Shown here: positions 32,959-42,019 of the stretch, in pieces
Position numbering within the stretch: position 1 is the first letter of the stretch
How the letters are laid out: the number at the start of each line of letters is the position of its first letter
Assembly: GCA_944354535.1 (NCBI GenBank)
Contig: CALVPY010000003.1
Location: 21,028 to 85,027 of the forward strand
Direction: 5' to 3'
Origin: an uncultured Clostridia bacterium
GTDB taxonomy: Bacteria; Bacillota; Clostridia; Christensenellales; Borkfalkiaceae
DNA length: 64,000 bases
Notes under the pieces: generated by a model
Seen by the model: only the letters and a program-made list of their open reading frames with translations
What the model was told of the DNA's origin: nothing
Databases searched by the model: none
Translations under genes and position numbers: made by a program

Positions 32959-32988
32959 TTGACGGAGGGGGGAAGTCGGTGCTATAAT
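32959..32988 (+). promoter_or_regulatory. Promoter of the DUF2238-like gene
   Basis: TTGACG (32959-32964), 18-nt spacer, TATAAT (32983-32988). The leader is about 25 nt with GGGAG before the ATG. Confidence 0.75.
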
Positions 32989-33019
32989 ACCACGGAGAAT
33001 ACCTTTTCGGGAGCTTTCT

Positions 33020-33787
33020 ATGACCCATTCCGCATCCGCACAAACGAGAAAGCGCGTCCTGATCGTTTCCTTCACCGTCTGCGCGCTCATCCTGATCGGC
33101 GGCATCGCCTTTACCGTCTGTATGTACTCGGACGGCGGTTTTGCACGGGGCGAACTTGTGCGCCGCCTGTGGTACGCCGTGCTCTGCATCGCCATGATCG
33201 CCGCCATTTTTATAGTGGAGCTTTTGTTCCGCATCCGCTTCCCGCTCGCCCTCGAAGTCTCCCTCATGGCGTTTGCCGTCGCCGCGCTGTGCGGCGGGAA
33301 CTTATACGGGCTTTACGGCTATGTCCCCTTCTGGGACAAGCTGCTGCACACGCTGAGCGGCCCGCTCTTTTCCATCGTGGGGCTCTCGTTCGGGACGCTC
33401 CTTCTCAAAGACATGCCCGAAGGCACGGGGAAGGCGGTCGCCGTCGCCCTGTTCGCCTTCCTATTTTCGCTCGCCGTGGGGTATTTGTGGGAGGTCTTCG
33501 AATACTCCGTCGACAGCCTGATGCCGGGCGGCTATAACAATCAGCGCTGGCAGAACGGCATCGTGGGGCAGCTCGAAAACGGGAATTGGGAGGTGACCGA
33601 ACCGCGCGGCACGGGCCTTATAGACACGATGAGCGATCTGATCTGCAATTTGATCGGCACCCTCTGCTTCCTCATCCCCGTCCTCATCCTCTTTGTAAAG
33701 AAGCCTTCGCGCGCCGATGCGTTCGCCCTCGAACGCCGCCAAAAGCGCGCGAAAAAAGCCCGCCCCTCACCCGAGGAACGGGAATAA
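33020..33787 (+). CDS. DUF2238/YjdF-like membrane protein
   Basis: 255 residues with about six transmembrane segments. The conserved words WDKLLHTLSG and GYLWEVFEY are typical of the YjdF family of inner-membrane proteins of unknown function. The C-terminus is basic. Single gene with its own promoter. Confidence 0.78.
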   Translation: MTHSASAQTRKRVLIVSFTVCALILIGGIAFTVCMYSDGGFARGELVRRLWYAVLCIAMIAAIFIVELLFRIRFPLALEVSLMAFAVAALCGGNLYGLYGYVPFWDKLLHTLSGPLFSIVGLSFGTLLLKDMPEGTGKAVAVALFAFLFSLAVGYLWEVFEYSVDSLMPGGYNNQRWQNGIVGQLENGNWEVTEPRGTGLIDTMSDLICNLIGTLCFLIPVLILFVKKPSRADAFALERRQKRAKKARPSPEERE

Positions 33788-33813
33788 CCGAAAAACTTTT
33801 GCGGCGCAGCCTC

Positions 33814-34638
33814 TCACCCGAGGAGCTGCGCCAATTTTTTTGCGACGCCGTCCTCCTCGTTGCTGCCGATGACCGCCGTCGCCCGCTCCTTTAAGGAAGG
33901 GACAGCGTTGGAAACGGCATAGCTCTCGTCGGCAGCTTCGAAGAGGGGGATGTCGTTCTCCGCATCGCCGAAGACGACGAGCCTTTTTGCGCCCAGCCGC
34001 GCTTTGAGCGCAAGGGCGGCGGAGGCCTTGCTCACGCCGAACTTGACGACTTCCAGCCACTGCGCTTTGAGGTAGATGTCGGGCGCGAAGAAGCAGCAGC
34101 AGCGGGCTCGGAGCGCCTCATAGACGGGCAGGAGGCGTTGCTTTTCCCCGAGGCAGGCAAAGTAGAAGACGTCGCCGTCCAAAATGCCGTCGGCGGAGAA
34201 CAGTTCGCGGGCGCGCTCGCTGCCCGCCGCGCTCCCCGTGCGCGTTGCGATGAACGCCCGCTGCGCCTCCCCGCTGCGCTCCCAAAAGTAAGAAAAGCGG
34301 TTCTTGCCCGCAAGAAAGGAGTAGGTGACGGGGAACAGCCCATTTGTAAGAAACGCCGCCAGAATTTCCTGCTTTTCCGCTTCGGAAAAGCGCGCGACAA
34401 AGAGCGGCTTTTTTTGCACGGGGTCGGAGACGACCGCGCCGTTGTGCAGGATGACGGGATCGGAAAACCGGATGCCGCGCGTGACGGCGGAAGATGTTTC
34501 CAGCGACCGCGCCGTGGCATAGGAGATGTGCGCGCCTTTTTTCAGGAGCGCGTTGAGCGTCTCTCTCGTCCGCTCGCTCACCGTCTGCGCGGGCGAGAGC
34601 AGCGTGCCGTCGAGATCGGCAAGATAGAGGGTAAGCAT
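33814..34638 (-). CDS. HAD-superfamily phosphatase, Cof type
   Basis: 274 residues. Motif I DLDGTLL at about 8-14, motif II with T in SYATARS, motif III Lys in KFGVSKASA, motif IV GDAENDIPLF. The IIB (Cof) cap implies sugar-phosphate or flavin-phosphate substrates. The start at 34638 is preceded by AAGGAG. Confidence 0.88.
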   Translation of the reverse strand: MLTLYLADLDGTLLSPAQTVSERTRETLNALLKKGAHISYATARSLETSSAVTRGIRFSDPVILHNGAVVSDPVQKKPLFVARFSEAEKQEILAAFLTNGLFPVTYSFLAGKNRFSYFWERSGEAQRAFIATRTGSAAGSERARELFSADGILDGDVFYFACLGEKQRLLPVYEALRARCCCFFAPDIYLKAQWLEVVKFGVSKASAALALKARLGAKRLVVFGDAENDIPLFEAADESYAVSNAVPSLKERATAVIGSNEEDGVAKKLAQLLG

Positions 34639-34699
34639 AACGGGGCTCCTTGATGTTTTTTTGAGGGGGGGGGGTAACTTCGGAAAGCAGTCGCCCGCA

Positions 34700-34792
34700 A
34701 GACAAGGAGAGCGCGGCTTTGCCGACAGGAGTTTACTAAAAAGTAAATGACTGAGGCAAAACGCAAGCTCGACACGGTATTGCGGGATGAAT
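34700..34792 (+). repeat. Intergenic repeat, copy A (left of PhnP-like gene)
   Basis: gcaagacaagga..., then aggagtttactaaaaagtaa, then atgactgagg..., then acggtattgcg. The centre is a GTTTACT/AGTAAAT hairpin. A matching copy lies at 35706-35797 on the other side of the gene. Confidence 0.55.
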
Positions 34793-34806
34793 GCTTTTCG
34801 CACATG

Positions 34807-35646
34807 TTATATCGAAACAGTCAGCCCGTCGTAGGCGGCAATGACGCCCAGCTCCCCTTCCGCGCGGCGGAGCTTTTCCTCCGTGGGTGCGCTGTTGTGC
34901 GAAAAGTGGGTGATGACCGCCTTCGTGTGCCCGTCCAAAAGCCCCATTTCCCGAAGACGGCGCAGCACTTCCGCGTTCTCCCTGACGCCCATATGGCGCA
35001 TGGAGTGGGAGGCGCCGTCATAGAGGAAGGTACAGTCGAGCGTCACGAGATCGCAGGGAGCGCCGCCCACCCGTTCGAGATAGGAATAGCTCTCTTCGGG
35101 CAGCGGACCCGTATCGGTGAGGTGCAGGATGCGCTTGCCCTTCCCCTCGAGAAGATAGACGAAGGGTTCTAAGGAGGAATGCATGGCCTTTAAGGGGTGC
35201 GCCGTCCAGTCGCCGAAGGAGACGGGCGAAAACGCCTTCAGGCAGGTGAGGGCATACAGCTCCTCCGTCTCGGGGCGCATCTCGCGGCGGACGCTCTCGT
35301 AAAAGACGTTGAGGACGTCCGCATTGCCCAGAATATGCAGGGCGGGCGAAGTCATGTTCAGAGCATACTTATAGCCGCGCAAAACGAAGTCGTGCGCGTA
35401 GAAATGATCGCAATGGGAATGCGTGACCAAAAGATAGCGGATGGCGGAAAGATCGACGCCCGCTTCTGCGCCGTGGTAGAAGGCGTCGGGCGGGAAATCG
35501 ATGCAAAGCTCCCCGTCGATAAGCACCTGCGATCGCGAACGCACCGCCCTTCCGCCGTGCAGGCGGACGGAGCGGCAGAAGTTACAGTTGCAAAAGAGCG
35601 CGGGGATGCCTTCTGCCGCGCCCGTTCCGAGAAATTGGATGTTCAT
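34807..35646 (-). CDS. MBL-fold phosphodiesterase (PhnP-like)
   Basis: 279 residues. Metal motif HSHCDH near 77, HLTDTG, and C-terminal ITHFSHNSAPT. The Cys-rich N-terminal loop CNCNFCRSV resembles the zinc site of PhnP. PhnP cleaves cyclic ribose phosphates in phosphonate catabolism, but no phn genes are present here, so the true substrate is unknown. Confidence 0.82.
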   Translation of the reverse strand: MNIQFLGTGAAEGIPALFCNCNFCRSVRLHGGRAVRSRSQVLIDGELCIDFPPDAFYHGAEAGVDLSAIRYLLVTHSHCDHFYAHDFVLRGYKYALNMTSPALHILGNADVLNVFYESVRREMRPETEELYALTCLKAFSPVSFGDWTAHPLKAMHSSLEPFVYLLEGKGKRILHLTDTGPLPEESYSYLERVGGAPCDLVTLDCTFLYDGASHSMRHMGVRENAEVLRRLREMGLLDGHTKAVITHFSHNSAPTEEKLRRAEGELGVIAAYDGLTVSI

Positions 35647-35705
35647 AAGTAAGTATTGCGAAGGAAATCTTCCTCATCCACGTCCGCCGTCAAGGAAAAG
35701 TTTCG

Positions 35706-35797
35706 AGCAAGACGAGGAGCCCGAGGAAAACCCGAAGGAGTTTACAAGGAAGTAAATGACTGAGGGTTGCCGCAGGGCGACAACGTATTGCGACGAA
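35706..35797 (+). repeat. Intergenic repeat, copy B (right of PhnP-like gene)
   Basis: gcaagacgaggagcccgagg, then aggagtttacaaggaagtaa, then atgactgaggg, then acgtattgcg. Shares order and most words with copy A in the same orientation. Flanking words attgcgaaggaaatcttcct (about 35657) and attgcgacgaaaatcttcct (about 35788) form a further direct repeat. Confidence 0.55.
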
Positions 35798-35816
35798 AAT
35801 CTTCCTTGCGCCCGTT

Positions 35817-36254
35817 TTAACATTCAAAAATAATCGTTACGGGTCCGTCGTTGTGTTGGGATATCTGCATATCCGCGCCGAAGACGCCCGTTTGGACGGG
35901 AACGCCCAGGGAGCGGAGATAAGAAACGGCGTGCTCATACAAAGCGTCGGCGCGTTCGGGGCGCTCCGCCTCGGAAAAAGAGGGGCGGTTGCCCTTTCTT
36001 GCGTCGCCGTAGAGGGTGAACTGCGAAACGAGCAGCACCTCTCCCTCAACATCGCGGACGGAGAGATTCATCTTGCCCGCTTCGTCTTCGAAGACGCGTA
36101 AAAGAGCAACTTTTTCCATCGCCTTTTCCGCCTGTTTTTCGTTATCGCCCGCTTTTACCCCGAGATAGACGACGAGCCCGCGCCCGATCCCGGACACGAG
36201 CTCACCGCTCACACACAGGGCCGCGGAGGCGACGCGCTGTGCCACAAATTTCAT
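35817..36254 (-). CDS. dtd: D-aminoacyl-tRNA deacylase
   Basis: Hydrolyses D-Tyr-tRNA and other mischarged D-aminoacyl-tRNAs. 145 residues: SQFTLYGDARKGNRPSF and the cross-subunit NDGPVT at the C-terminus. It follows efp by 2 nt. Confidence 0.95.
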   Translation of the reverse strand: MKFVAQRVASAALCVSGELVSGIGRGLVVYLGVKAGDNEKQAEKAMEKVALLRVFEDEAGKMNLSVRDVEGEVLLVSQFTLYGDARKGNRPSFSEAERPERADALYEHAVSYLRSLGVPVQTGVFGADMQISQHNDGPVTIIFEC

Positions 36255-36256
36255 CC

Positions 36257-36820
36257 TTAGACTCTGCCCATGTACTCGCCCGTGCGGGTGTCGATGCGGA
36301 TGGTATCGCCCTCGTTGACGAACATGGGGACCTGGAAGGTCGCGCCCGTTTCGACTTTGGCAGCCTTGGTGACGTTGGTCGCCGTGTTGCCGCGCACGCC
36401 GGGCTCTGCTTCGATGACTTTGAGTTCGACGAAGTTTTCGGGCTCGACGGAGAATGCGCTGCCGTAGAGGAATTTGACGGTGACGGTGTCGTTCTCGCGG
36501 ATGTAGCGGAGCGCGTCCTCGACCTGGGAGAAGTTGAGAGGGGTCATGTTGAACTCATCGTCCATGAAGTAGTAGAACTCGCCGTCCGTGTAGGAATAGG
36601 TCATCTTCTTGGTCTCGACCTGCGCCGTCTCGAGCTTTGCGGTGGGGTTGAAGGTCTCGTCGGAGAGCACCTGCCCCGTCACCACGTTTTTGAGCGTGCA
36701 GCGGACGAACGCCGCGCCCTTGCCGGGCTTGACGTGCTGGAATTCCGTCACGGTGTAAACGCCGCTCTTGTATTCGAAGGTAACGCCCTTTCTGATGTCG
36801 CCTGCCATGATCTGTGCCAT
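36257..36820 (-). CDS. efp: Elongation factor P
   Basis: Relieves ribosome stalling at polyproline. 187 residues with three OB/KOW domains; the loop PGKGAAF places the modifiable residue at K34. The modification enzyme is not in the window. The pepQ-efp order is conserved in Bacillota. AAGGAG precedes the ATG. Confidence 0.97.
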   Translation of the reverse strand: MAQIMAGDIRKGVTFEYKSGVYTVTEFQHVKPGKGAAFVRCTLKNVVTGQVLSDETFNPTAKLETAQVETKKMTYSYTDGEFYYFMDDEFNMTPLNFSQVEDALRYIRENDTVTVKFLYGSAFSVEPENFVELKVIEAEPGVRGNTATNVTKAAKVETGATFQVPMFVNEGDTIRIDTRTGEYMGRV

Positions 36821-36856
36821 AATTCGTTCTCCTTGTTTTATCTAAAATTTATGCTC

Positions 36857-37912
36857 TTACAGAATGAGGAGATCTCTCTCCGTCTTGCCCATGAAGGAAT
36901 GCACCCTGCCCTCTTTGAGGCACACCGTATCTTCGATGCGGATGCCGAACGCGCCCGCTTCGTAGATGCCGGGCTCGTCCGAGAACACCATGCCGTCCGA
37001 AAGCACCTCTTCGCTTGACGGCGAAAGGCGGGGGAATTCGTGGATGAGGAGCCCCACGCCGTGGCCCAAAGAATGGGTGAAGAGTTTATCGAGCCCCGCT
37101 TTTCGCAGCGAGCCGCGGGCGATCTCGTCCGCCTCTTTGCCCGTCATGCCCGAAGTGAGCTTCTCTTTGACGAGCTCGTGCGCTTTCAGAACTTCCGCGT
37201 AGGCGCGCTTGAAGTCTTCGTGCTTTTTATCGTCGCCGAAGAGGAAGGTGCGCGTGATGTCCGAACAGTACCCTTCCACCTTGCAGCCGAAGTCGATGAG
37301 GATGGGATCGCCGAATTTAAGTTTGGTCTCCCCCGTCTCGTGATGGGGCACGCTCGCGCCCGCCCCGAAGGCGCAGATCGTCTCAAAAGAAGTGCCGCTC
37401 GCGCCGAATTTTCTCATGTTGTATTCAAGCAGCGCCGCGACTTCCGATTCCGTCATGCCCTCTTTGATGTCGGGCAGCGTCGCAAGGAAGCCGTCCTCTG
37501 CGATCGTGCACGCCCTTTGGATGAGGGAGAGCTCTCGTTCCGTCTTGAAGAGCATCGCGTCCTTCAAGGCGGGCATGCAGTCCACAAGGGCAAAGCCCTT
37601 CTTTTTCAGCTCTTCCGCACGCGTCAAATCGGTGTAAGGATAGGGGACGCCAAGCGTCTTGTAGGCGCTCAGAAGCTCCATTGCTTCCTTATAGGAGCCC
37701 TCGACGACCTCGATGCAGCTCGTTTTCAATGCCTTTTCCGCCGCCTCGAAGTAGCGGAGATCGGCGACGTAGCGGCAATGCTCCCCGTCGAGGATGACAA
37801 AGCCGTCCGTCGAATAAAATCCCGTGAGGTATCTGCGCAGGAAATCTGCCTCGACAAAGAGCGCGTCCGCGCCCGATGCCTCAAAAATACGCCTGAGTTT
37901 TTCTTCCAACAT
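36857..37912 (-). CDS. pepQ: Xaa-Pro aminopeptidase family protein
   Basis: M24 metallopeptidase, 351 residues: creatinase-like N-domain, then metal ligands in LIDFGCKVEGYCSDITRTF, HSLGHGVGLLIHE and EPGIYE. Removes residues preceding proline. The ATG is 6 nt from a TATAAT box with no Shine-Dalgarno, so the mRNA is predicted to be leaderless. Downstream efp is 36 nt away. Confidence 0.92.
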   Translation of the reverse strand: MLEEKLRRIFEASGADALFVEADFLRRYLTGFYSTDGFVILDGEHCRYVADLRYFEAAEKALKTSCIEVVEGSYKEAMELLSAYKTLGVPYPYTDLTRAEELKKKGFALVDCMPALKDAMLFKTERELSLIQRACTIAEDGFLATLPDIKEGMTESEVAALLEYNMRKFGASGTSFETICAFGAGASVPHHETGETKLKFGDPILIDFGCKVEGYCSDITRTFLFGDDKKHEDFKRAYAEVLKAHELVKEKLTSGMTGKEADEIARGSLRKAGLDKLFTHSLGHGVGLLIHEFPRLSPSSEEVLSDGMVFSDEPGIYEAGAFGIRIEDTVCLKEGRVHSFMGKTERDLLIL

Positions 37913-37918
37913 AGCTTT

Positions 37919-37947
37919 ATTATAACAAAGCGGTGAGGCAAAGTCAA
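37919..37947 (-). promoter_or_regulatory. Promoter of pepQ-efp-dtd, placing +1 at the ATG
   Basis: TTGACT (37942-37947), 17-nt spacer, TATAAT (37919-37924) on the minus strand; the pepQ ATG begins at 37912, so the predicted +1 is the A of the start codon. Confidence 0.85.
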
Positions 37948-38072
37948 TGCTTTTTGAGATTTTCTTGCCCTTTCCGCCGCGATTTGCGCTGAAAACGCGC
38001 CCGAATTGCGCCCCGCCGCAGAAAGACCGCCCGCTTGGGAAGCGCCGCAAAAGTCAGTTCCTTGCCGAAAAG

Positions 38073-38927
38073 TCAGTTCCCCGCCGCGGTAAGATAGACG
38101 CGCTTCATCTCGGCGGCGTCCTCCGCCTGCGTGCCGTCCGACTCGCTGACGATATACGGCTCGAGCTTCAGATCGCAAAGGACGCGGGCGAGCGGCTCGA
38201 ATTCGGGGCCGTACACCTTGTCTTCGAAGGTGAGGTGTTTGATCTCCCCCTTCGCCCCGTACATGATCTTGGAAAAATGCACATGGAAGTGCTTCATGCG
38301 CTCGTAGCCCAGAACGTCTAAAAAGCCTTCGAGGAGACGGCGGTAGTCCTCTGCCGTTCTGAGGCTCCCCTGCGTGCGGGCGTTGACGTGCCCGAAGTCG
38401 ATGCAGGGCGTAAAGACGGGGTCGATGGCAGAAAACGCCGCGATCTCCTCGGGCGTGCCGATCTGCGCGAGCTTGCCCATCGTCTCGGGGCAGAACATCA
38501 TGTCCTGCATCCCGTTGAGATAGATGTAGTCGCGCAGCACTTTCAGCCTGTCGACGCAGCGCATGACGGCGACGGAGCGCTCGTCTTTGCCTTGTGCCGC
38601 GGGGTGGAAGACGACGCGCTTTCCCCCCATCAGCCGCAGCATCTTTGCGCTGTCGAGGACGTAGCCGAAGGACTTCTGCGCCATCTCGTCGTCGGGGTTC
38701 GCAAAGTTGATGAAGTAGGGCGCATGGACGGAGAGCTCGACGCCCTCCTTTTTGAAGGCGCTGCCGATGGAGCGCGCCTTCTCCGCGCCCATGCGCACGC
38801 CGCGGCCGAAGGAATATTCGAAGCAGTCGAGGCCGCGCTCTTTGCAGTAGTGCGCCGCCTCTTCGGTGTGCTCGTAGCCTTCCTGAAAAAAACTTTCGGA
38901 ATTGCCGCTCGGGCCGAATTTGATCAT
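38073..38927 (-). CDS. nfo: Endonuclease IV-like AP endonuclease
   Basis: 284-residue TIM-barrel of the AP endonuclease 2 family: SVHAPYFINFANPDD, FHPAAQ, MFCPETMGK, CIDFGHVNAR and HVHFSKI carry the metal-binding His, Glu and Asp. It is shorter at some loops than classical Nfo, so a sugar isomerase-like role is a small possibility. It is the last gene of the long rimP-ribF transcription unit, 1 nt after ribF. Confidence 0.85.
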   Translation of the reverse strand: MIKFGPSGNSESFFQEGYEHTEEAAHYCKERGLDCFEYSFGRGVRMGAEKARSIGSAFKKEGVELSVHAPYFINFANPDDEMAQKSFGYVLDSAKMLRLMGGKRVVFHPAAQGKDERSVAVMRCVDRLKVLRDYIYLNGMQDMMFCPETMGKLAQIGTPEEIAAFSAIDPVFTPCIDFGHVNARTQGSLRTAEDYRRLLEGFLDVLGYERMKHFHVHFSKIMYGAKGEIKHLTFEDKVYGPEFEPLARVLCDLKLEPYIVSESDGTQAEDAAEMKRVYLTAAGN

Positions 38928-38928
38928 A

Positions 38929-39807
38929 TCATTTCTCCTCTTTCGCGCCGGCGAGCTCCAAAGCCGCCGTGCGGTCGGCTTCGAGCTGCGTTTCGAGCGC
39001 CTCTTTGCTTTGGAATTTTCGGACGGGGCGCAGAAATCTGACGGGGAAGAGCGTCACTTCCTCGCCGTAGAGATCGCCATGAAAGCCCACAAGGTGCGCC
39101 TCCGTCTTGCGCGCTTCCACCCCGAAGGTGGGGCAGGGCCCGAAGTTGACGATAGCGGGATACTCCGCCCCGTTTTCAAGCCGCGCCCGCGCCGCGTACA
39201 CGCCCTCTTTCAGGGGGAATTTGCCCGAAGGAAGGCGGAGATTGGCGGTCGGGAAGCCGTAGGTGCGCCCCACCGCCCTGCCGTGTTCCGCTACGCCCCG
39301 CACGAAATAGGGGGTGCATAAAAGCGCGTTGACCTTCCCGATCTCCCCCTCTGAAAGGAGCTGTTTGATGCGCGTCACCGCGATCTTCTCCCCGCCGAGA
39401 GCGGCAAGGGGCAGCACGGTGACGGGGCAGGGCGCTCTTTCTTTCAAAAGCTCGGGCGTGCCCGCAGCATCCTTCCCGAAGCGGAAGTCCTCGCCGCAGA
39501 ACACCGCCTTTGCGGGGATGCGGGAAAAGAGATCGCTTAAAAAATCTTTGGCGGGCGTTTCGCGGAACGCGCCGTCGAGGATATGCTCGTCGGCAAAAGA
39601 AAATCCGAGGGCGCGGAAGATCGATTCGCGCTCGGGCAGGGGGAACAGTTCGCCCCCCTTGCCGCCCGAAAGCGCCGTGAGCCCCACGGGAAGAGCGGTC
39701 TTCTTCGCGGCGGAAAGCAGGCTCCCGTGCCCTTGATGGAAGCCGTCGAACCCGCCTAAGAGCAGGGCGCAGGCACCCTTCGCCCCTTCGTCAAAGTATT
39801 TCAGCAT
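38929..39807 (-). CDS. ribF: Riboflavin kinase / FAD synthetase
   Basis: Bifunctional enzyme making FMN and FAD. 292 residues: N-terminal nucleotidyltransferase (GGFDGFHQGH, CGEDFRFGKDAAG) and C-terminal kinase (GRTYGFPTANL, VNFGPCPTF). Overlaps truB by 7 nt, the usual truB-ribF order. Confidence 0.95.
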   Translation of the reverse strand: MLKYFDEGAKGACALLLGGFDGFHQGHGSLLSAAKKTALPVGLTALSGGKGGELFPLPERESIFRALGFSFADEHILDGAFRETPAKDFLSDLFSRIPAKAVFCGEDFRFGKDAAGTPELLKERAPCPVTVLPLAALGGEKIAVTRIKQLLSEGEIGKVNALLCTPYFVRGVAEHGRAVGRTYGFPTANLRLPSGKFPLKEGVYAARARLENGAEYPAIVNFGPCPTFGVEARKTEAHLVGFHGDLYGEEVTLFPVRFLRPVRKFQSKEALETQLEADRTAALELAGAKEEK

Positions 39808-40634
39808 AATTTCTTTTCGGGGCGGAGCTCCCCGCCCTCCACGCGGCCGAGCCCGTAAAAGCCCTCCGCCGAGTAAATTTTATACAGCCCGTCCCCACGC
39901 GCGCAAGGGAGCCGCACGCCCTGAAAGTAGCGCCCATCCTCCACCGTCATAGACGGGAAGGGCAGCACGCTGTCCGTCGGGATGAGGTGCTTAGCGACAT
40001 TTTCGGGCGTGAGATCGGAAAGGCGCACCGCCGTTTCCAAAGAAAAGGGGCCGCTTCTCTCGCGCAGGAGCCCGCTCATGTACGCCCCCGTGCCGAGCTT
40101 TTGTGCAAGGTCACGGGCGAGCGCGCGGATGTAAGTGCCGCCGCCGCAGGTGATGCGGAAGGAAAATTCGTCCGCCCCCGTCTGCTCTAAAAGTTCGATG
40201 CCCTCGATGCGCACGCGCTTGGGAGAAAGGGTCACTTCTTTCCCCGCCCGCGCGAGCTCGTAGCTGCGTTTTCCGCCCACGCTCTTGGCGCTGAAAATAG
40301 GCGGGAGCTGATCGATCTCCCCCACAAAGCAGGGCAGCACGCTTTCGATCTCCGCCGCCGAAGGCACCCTTCCCGCGGGCCGCACGGCGCCCTCGCCGTC
40401 CAGCGTATCCGTCGTCACGCCGAAGCGGAAGTGCGCGAGATAGATCTTCGTCTTATCGAGGAAGAAGTCAAACAGCCGCGCTGCATTGCCGACGCCGACG
40501 GGCAGCACGCCCGAGGCGAGCGGGTCTAAGGTGCCCATATGCCCCGAAGGGGTGTGCGTGAGCTTTTTCACGCGCGAAACGGCGAAGGTCGAGGTATCCC
40601 CCGCCTCTTTGTAGATATTCAGAAAGCCCGTCAT
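39801..40634 (-). CDS. truB: tRNA pseudouridine-55 synthase
   Basis: 277 residues; catalytic Asp D37 in GTLDPLASG, SGHMG and KIYLAHFRFG near the N-terminus. Modifies U55 in the T-loop. Overlaps nrnA by 4 nt. Confidence 0.96.
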   Translation of the reverse strand: MTGFLNIYKEAGDTSTFAVSRVKKLTHTPSGHMGTLDPLASGVLPVGVGNAARLFDFFLDKTKIYLAHFRFGVTTDTLDGEGAVRPAGRVPSAAEIESVLPCFVGEIDQLPPIFSAKSVGGKRSYELARAGKEVTLSPKRVRIEGIELLEQTGADEFSFRITCGGGTYIRALARDLAQKLGTGAYMSGLLRERSGPFSLETAVRLSDLTPENVAKHLIPTDSVLPFPSMTVEDGRYFQGVRLPCARGDGLYKIYSAEGFYGLGRVEGGELRPEKKLC

Positions 40635-41602
40635 GCGTCCCCCATGTGGCTGTAAACGGCATAGCGAAGGCGGTCGACGACCTCTTCGAGATCGCCGAAC
40701 ACCATGCAGCCCGAAGCGAGGATATGCCCGCCGCCGCCGAAGAGCGCAGCCACTTCGTTGACGTTGACCTTGCCCTTGGAGCGGAAGGAAGCTTTATACT
40801 GCCCCTTCTTGACCTCCATCAGGCAGATGCTCACCTCGACGGAGTCGACGGTGAGGGCGTAATCGACGATGCCCTCGGTATCCGCCTGCGAGAGCCCGCC
40901 CCTTGAAAGCGCTTCCATCGAGACGACGGCGACGGCAAGCTTATCGTCCAAAAGATAGCGCAGGCGGGAAAGGACGCCGAGATAGAGCTCGGAGCGCGCC
41001 TTGCTCTGGCGGCGGAAGAGCTCGTTGGTGATACGATCGACCTTCGCTCCGCCGTCTGCGGCTTGGGCTGCCGCGCGGAAGGTGTCGCCGTTGACGTCCG
41101 AATGCGAGAAGCTGCCCGAATCGGTGATGATGCCCGTCATGAGGGCGGAAGAGATGACTTCGTCCTTCGGCACGCCGAGTTCTTCGATGAGCTCGGCGAT
41201 GTTCTCGCAGTTGCTCGAACGGCAGCGCACGAAATTATATTTACAGTAGCGCGTGTTGGAGATATGGTGGTCGATGTTCACCGTCACCTTGCCCTTGCCC
41301 GCGCCCTTCAAAAACAGCTTGCTAAGTTCGCCGAGGCGGCGCTCGTCGCTCGAATCGACGCAGATGTACCCCTCCGCATCCAACGTGGGGCGCGTTAAAA
41401 ACTTTTCCGCGCCCGCAAGGAAGCGGAACTTTTGCGGGATCTCCCCCTCGTTCACGAGCTGATTGGGAATATTAAGAAGATCGAGCGCGCGCGAAAGGGC
41501 GATGCCCGAACCCACGGCGTCGCCGTCGGGACGCATATGCGTGAAGATGACCGCGCTCTTCAAGGAGCTGAGAACGGCTGCGATCTCGGAGATGGTATTC
41601 AT
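40631..41602 (-). CDS. nrnA: DHH-family nanoRNase/pAp phosphatase (NrnA type)
   Basis: 323 residues: THMRPDGDAVGS (H22, D26, D28), DSSDERRLG, DHH at 111-113, and the DHHA1 domain ending FGGGGHILASG. Degrades short oligonucleotides, pAp or cyclic dinucleotide products. It lies between rbfA and truB, as usual in Clostridia. Confidence 0.94.
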   Translation of the reverse strand: MNTISEIAAVLSSLKSAVIFTHMRPDGDAVGSGIALSRALDLLNIPNQLVNEGEIPQKFRFLAGAEKFLTRPTLDAEGYICVDSSDERRLGELSKLFLKGAGKGKVTVNIDHHISNTRYCKYNFVRCRSSNCENIAELIEELGVPKDEVISSALMTGIITDSGSFSHSDVNGDTFRAAAQAADGGAKVDRITNELFRRQSKARSELYLGVLSRLRYLLDDKLAVAVVSMEALSRGGLSQADTEGIVDYALTVDSVEVSICLMEVKKGQYKASFRSKGKVNVNEVAALFGGGGHILASGCMVFGDLEEVVDRLRYAVYSHMGDA

Positions 41603-41662
41603 GTGGCCTCCTGAAAAAGCGCCGAGGGGACGCCGAAAGCGCGCCCCCTCGGACGAGAAGTT

Positions 41663-42019
41663 TTATTTTTGATTGAGCTCATCCAAGAGCTTATCCATAT
41701 GAGCGCCGTACGCCATGCTCCCGTCCTCAATGATGGTAAGCTCGGGCACGGTGCGCATACGCATGATGTGCGCGAGCTCACGGCGCAGGAAGCCCGCATT
41801 GGCGCGGAGGATGGAAAACGCCTGCTTCTTGTCCTCCTCGTTCTTTGCGAGCACGCTCACATAAATTTTCGCCGTCTTGAGGTCGGGCGCGACGTCTGCA
41901 CCCGTCACCGAGATGAGCCCGCGGAGCTCCGGCTCCTTATCTTTGAGCGGGCCCTGAATGAGCGCGGAAAGCTCCTTCTGCATCTCGCTGTTCACCCTCT
42001 GAGAACGCTGTCCTTTCAT
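41663..42019 (-). CDS. rbfA: Ribosome-binding factor A
   Basis: 118 residues, KH-like fold: N-terminal RSQRVNSEMQKELSALIQ and C-terminal FLRRELAHIMRMRTVPELTI. Needed for 30S maturation. Overlaps infB by 4 nt. Confidence 0.95.
   Translation of the reverse strand: MKGQRSQRVNSEMQKELSALIQGPLKDKEPELRGLISVTGADVAPDLKTAKIYVSVLAKNEEDKKQAFSILRANAGFLRRELAHIMRMRTVPELTIIEDGSMAYGAHMDKLLDELNQK

Noticed and set aside
34807-35646. Ph(n) phosphonate-utilisation locus
   Set aside because: Only one PhnP-like hydrolase is present; no other phn genes in the window.
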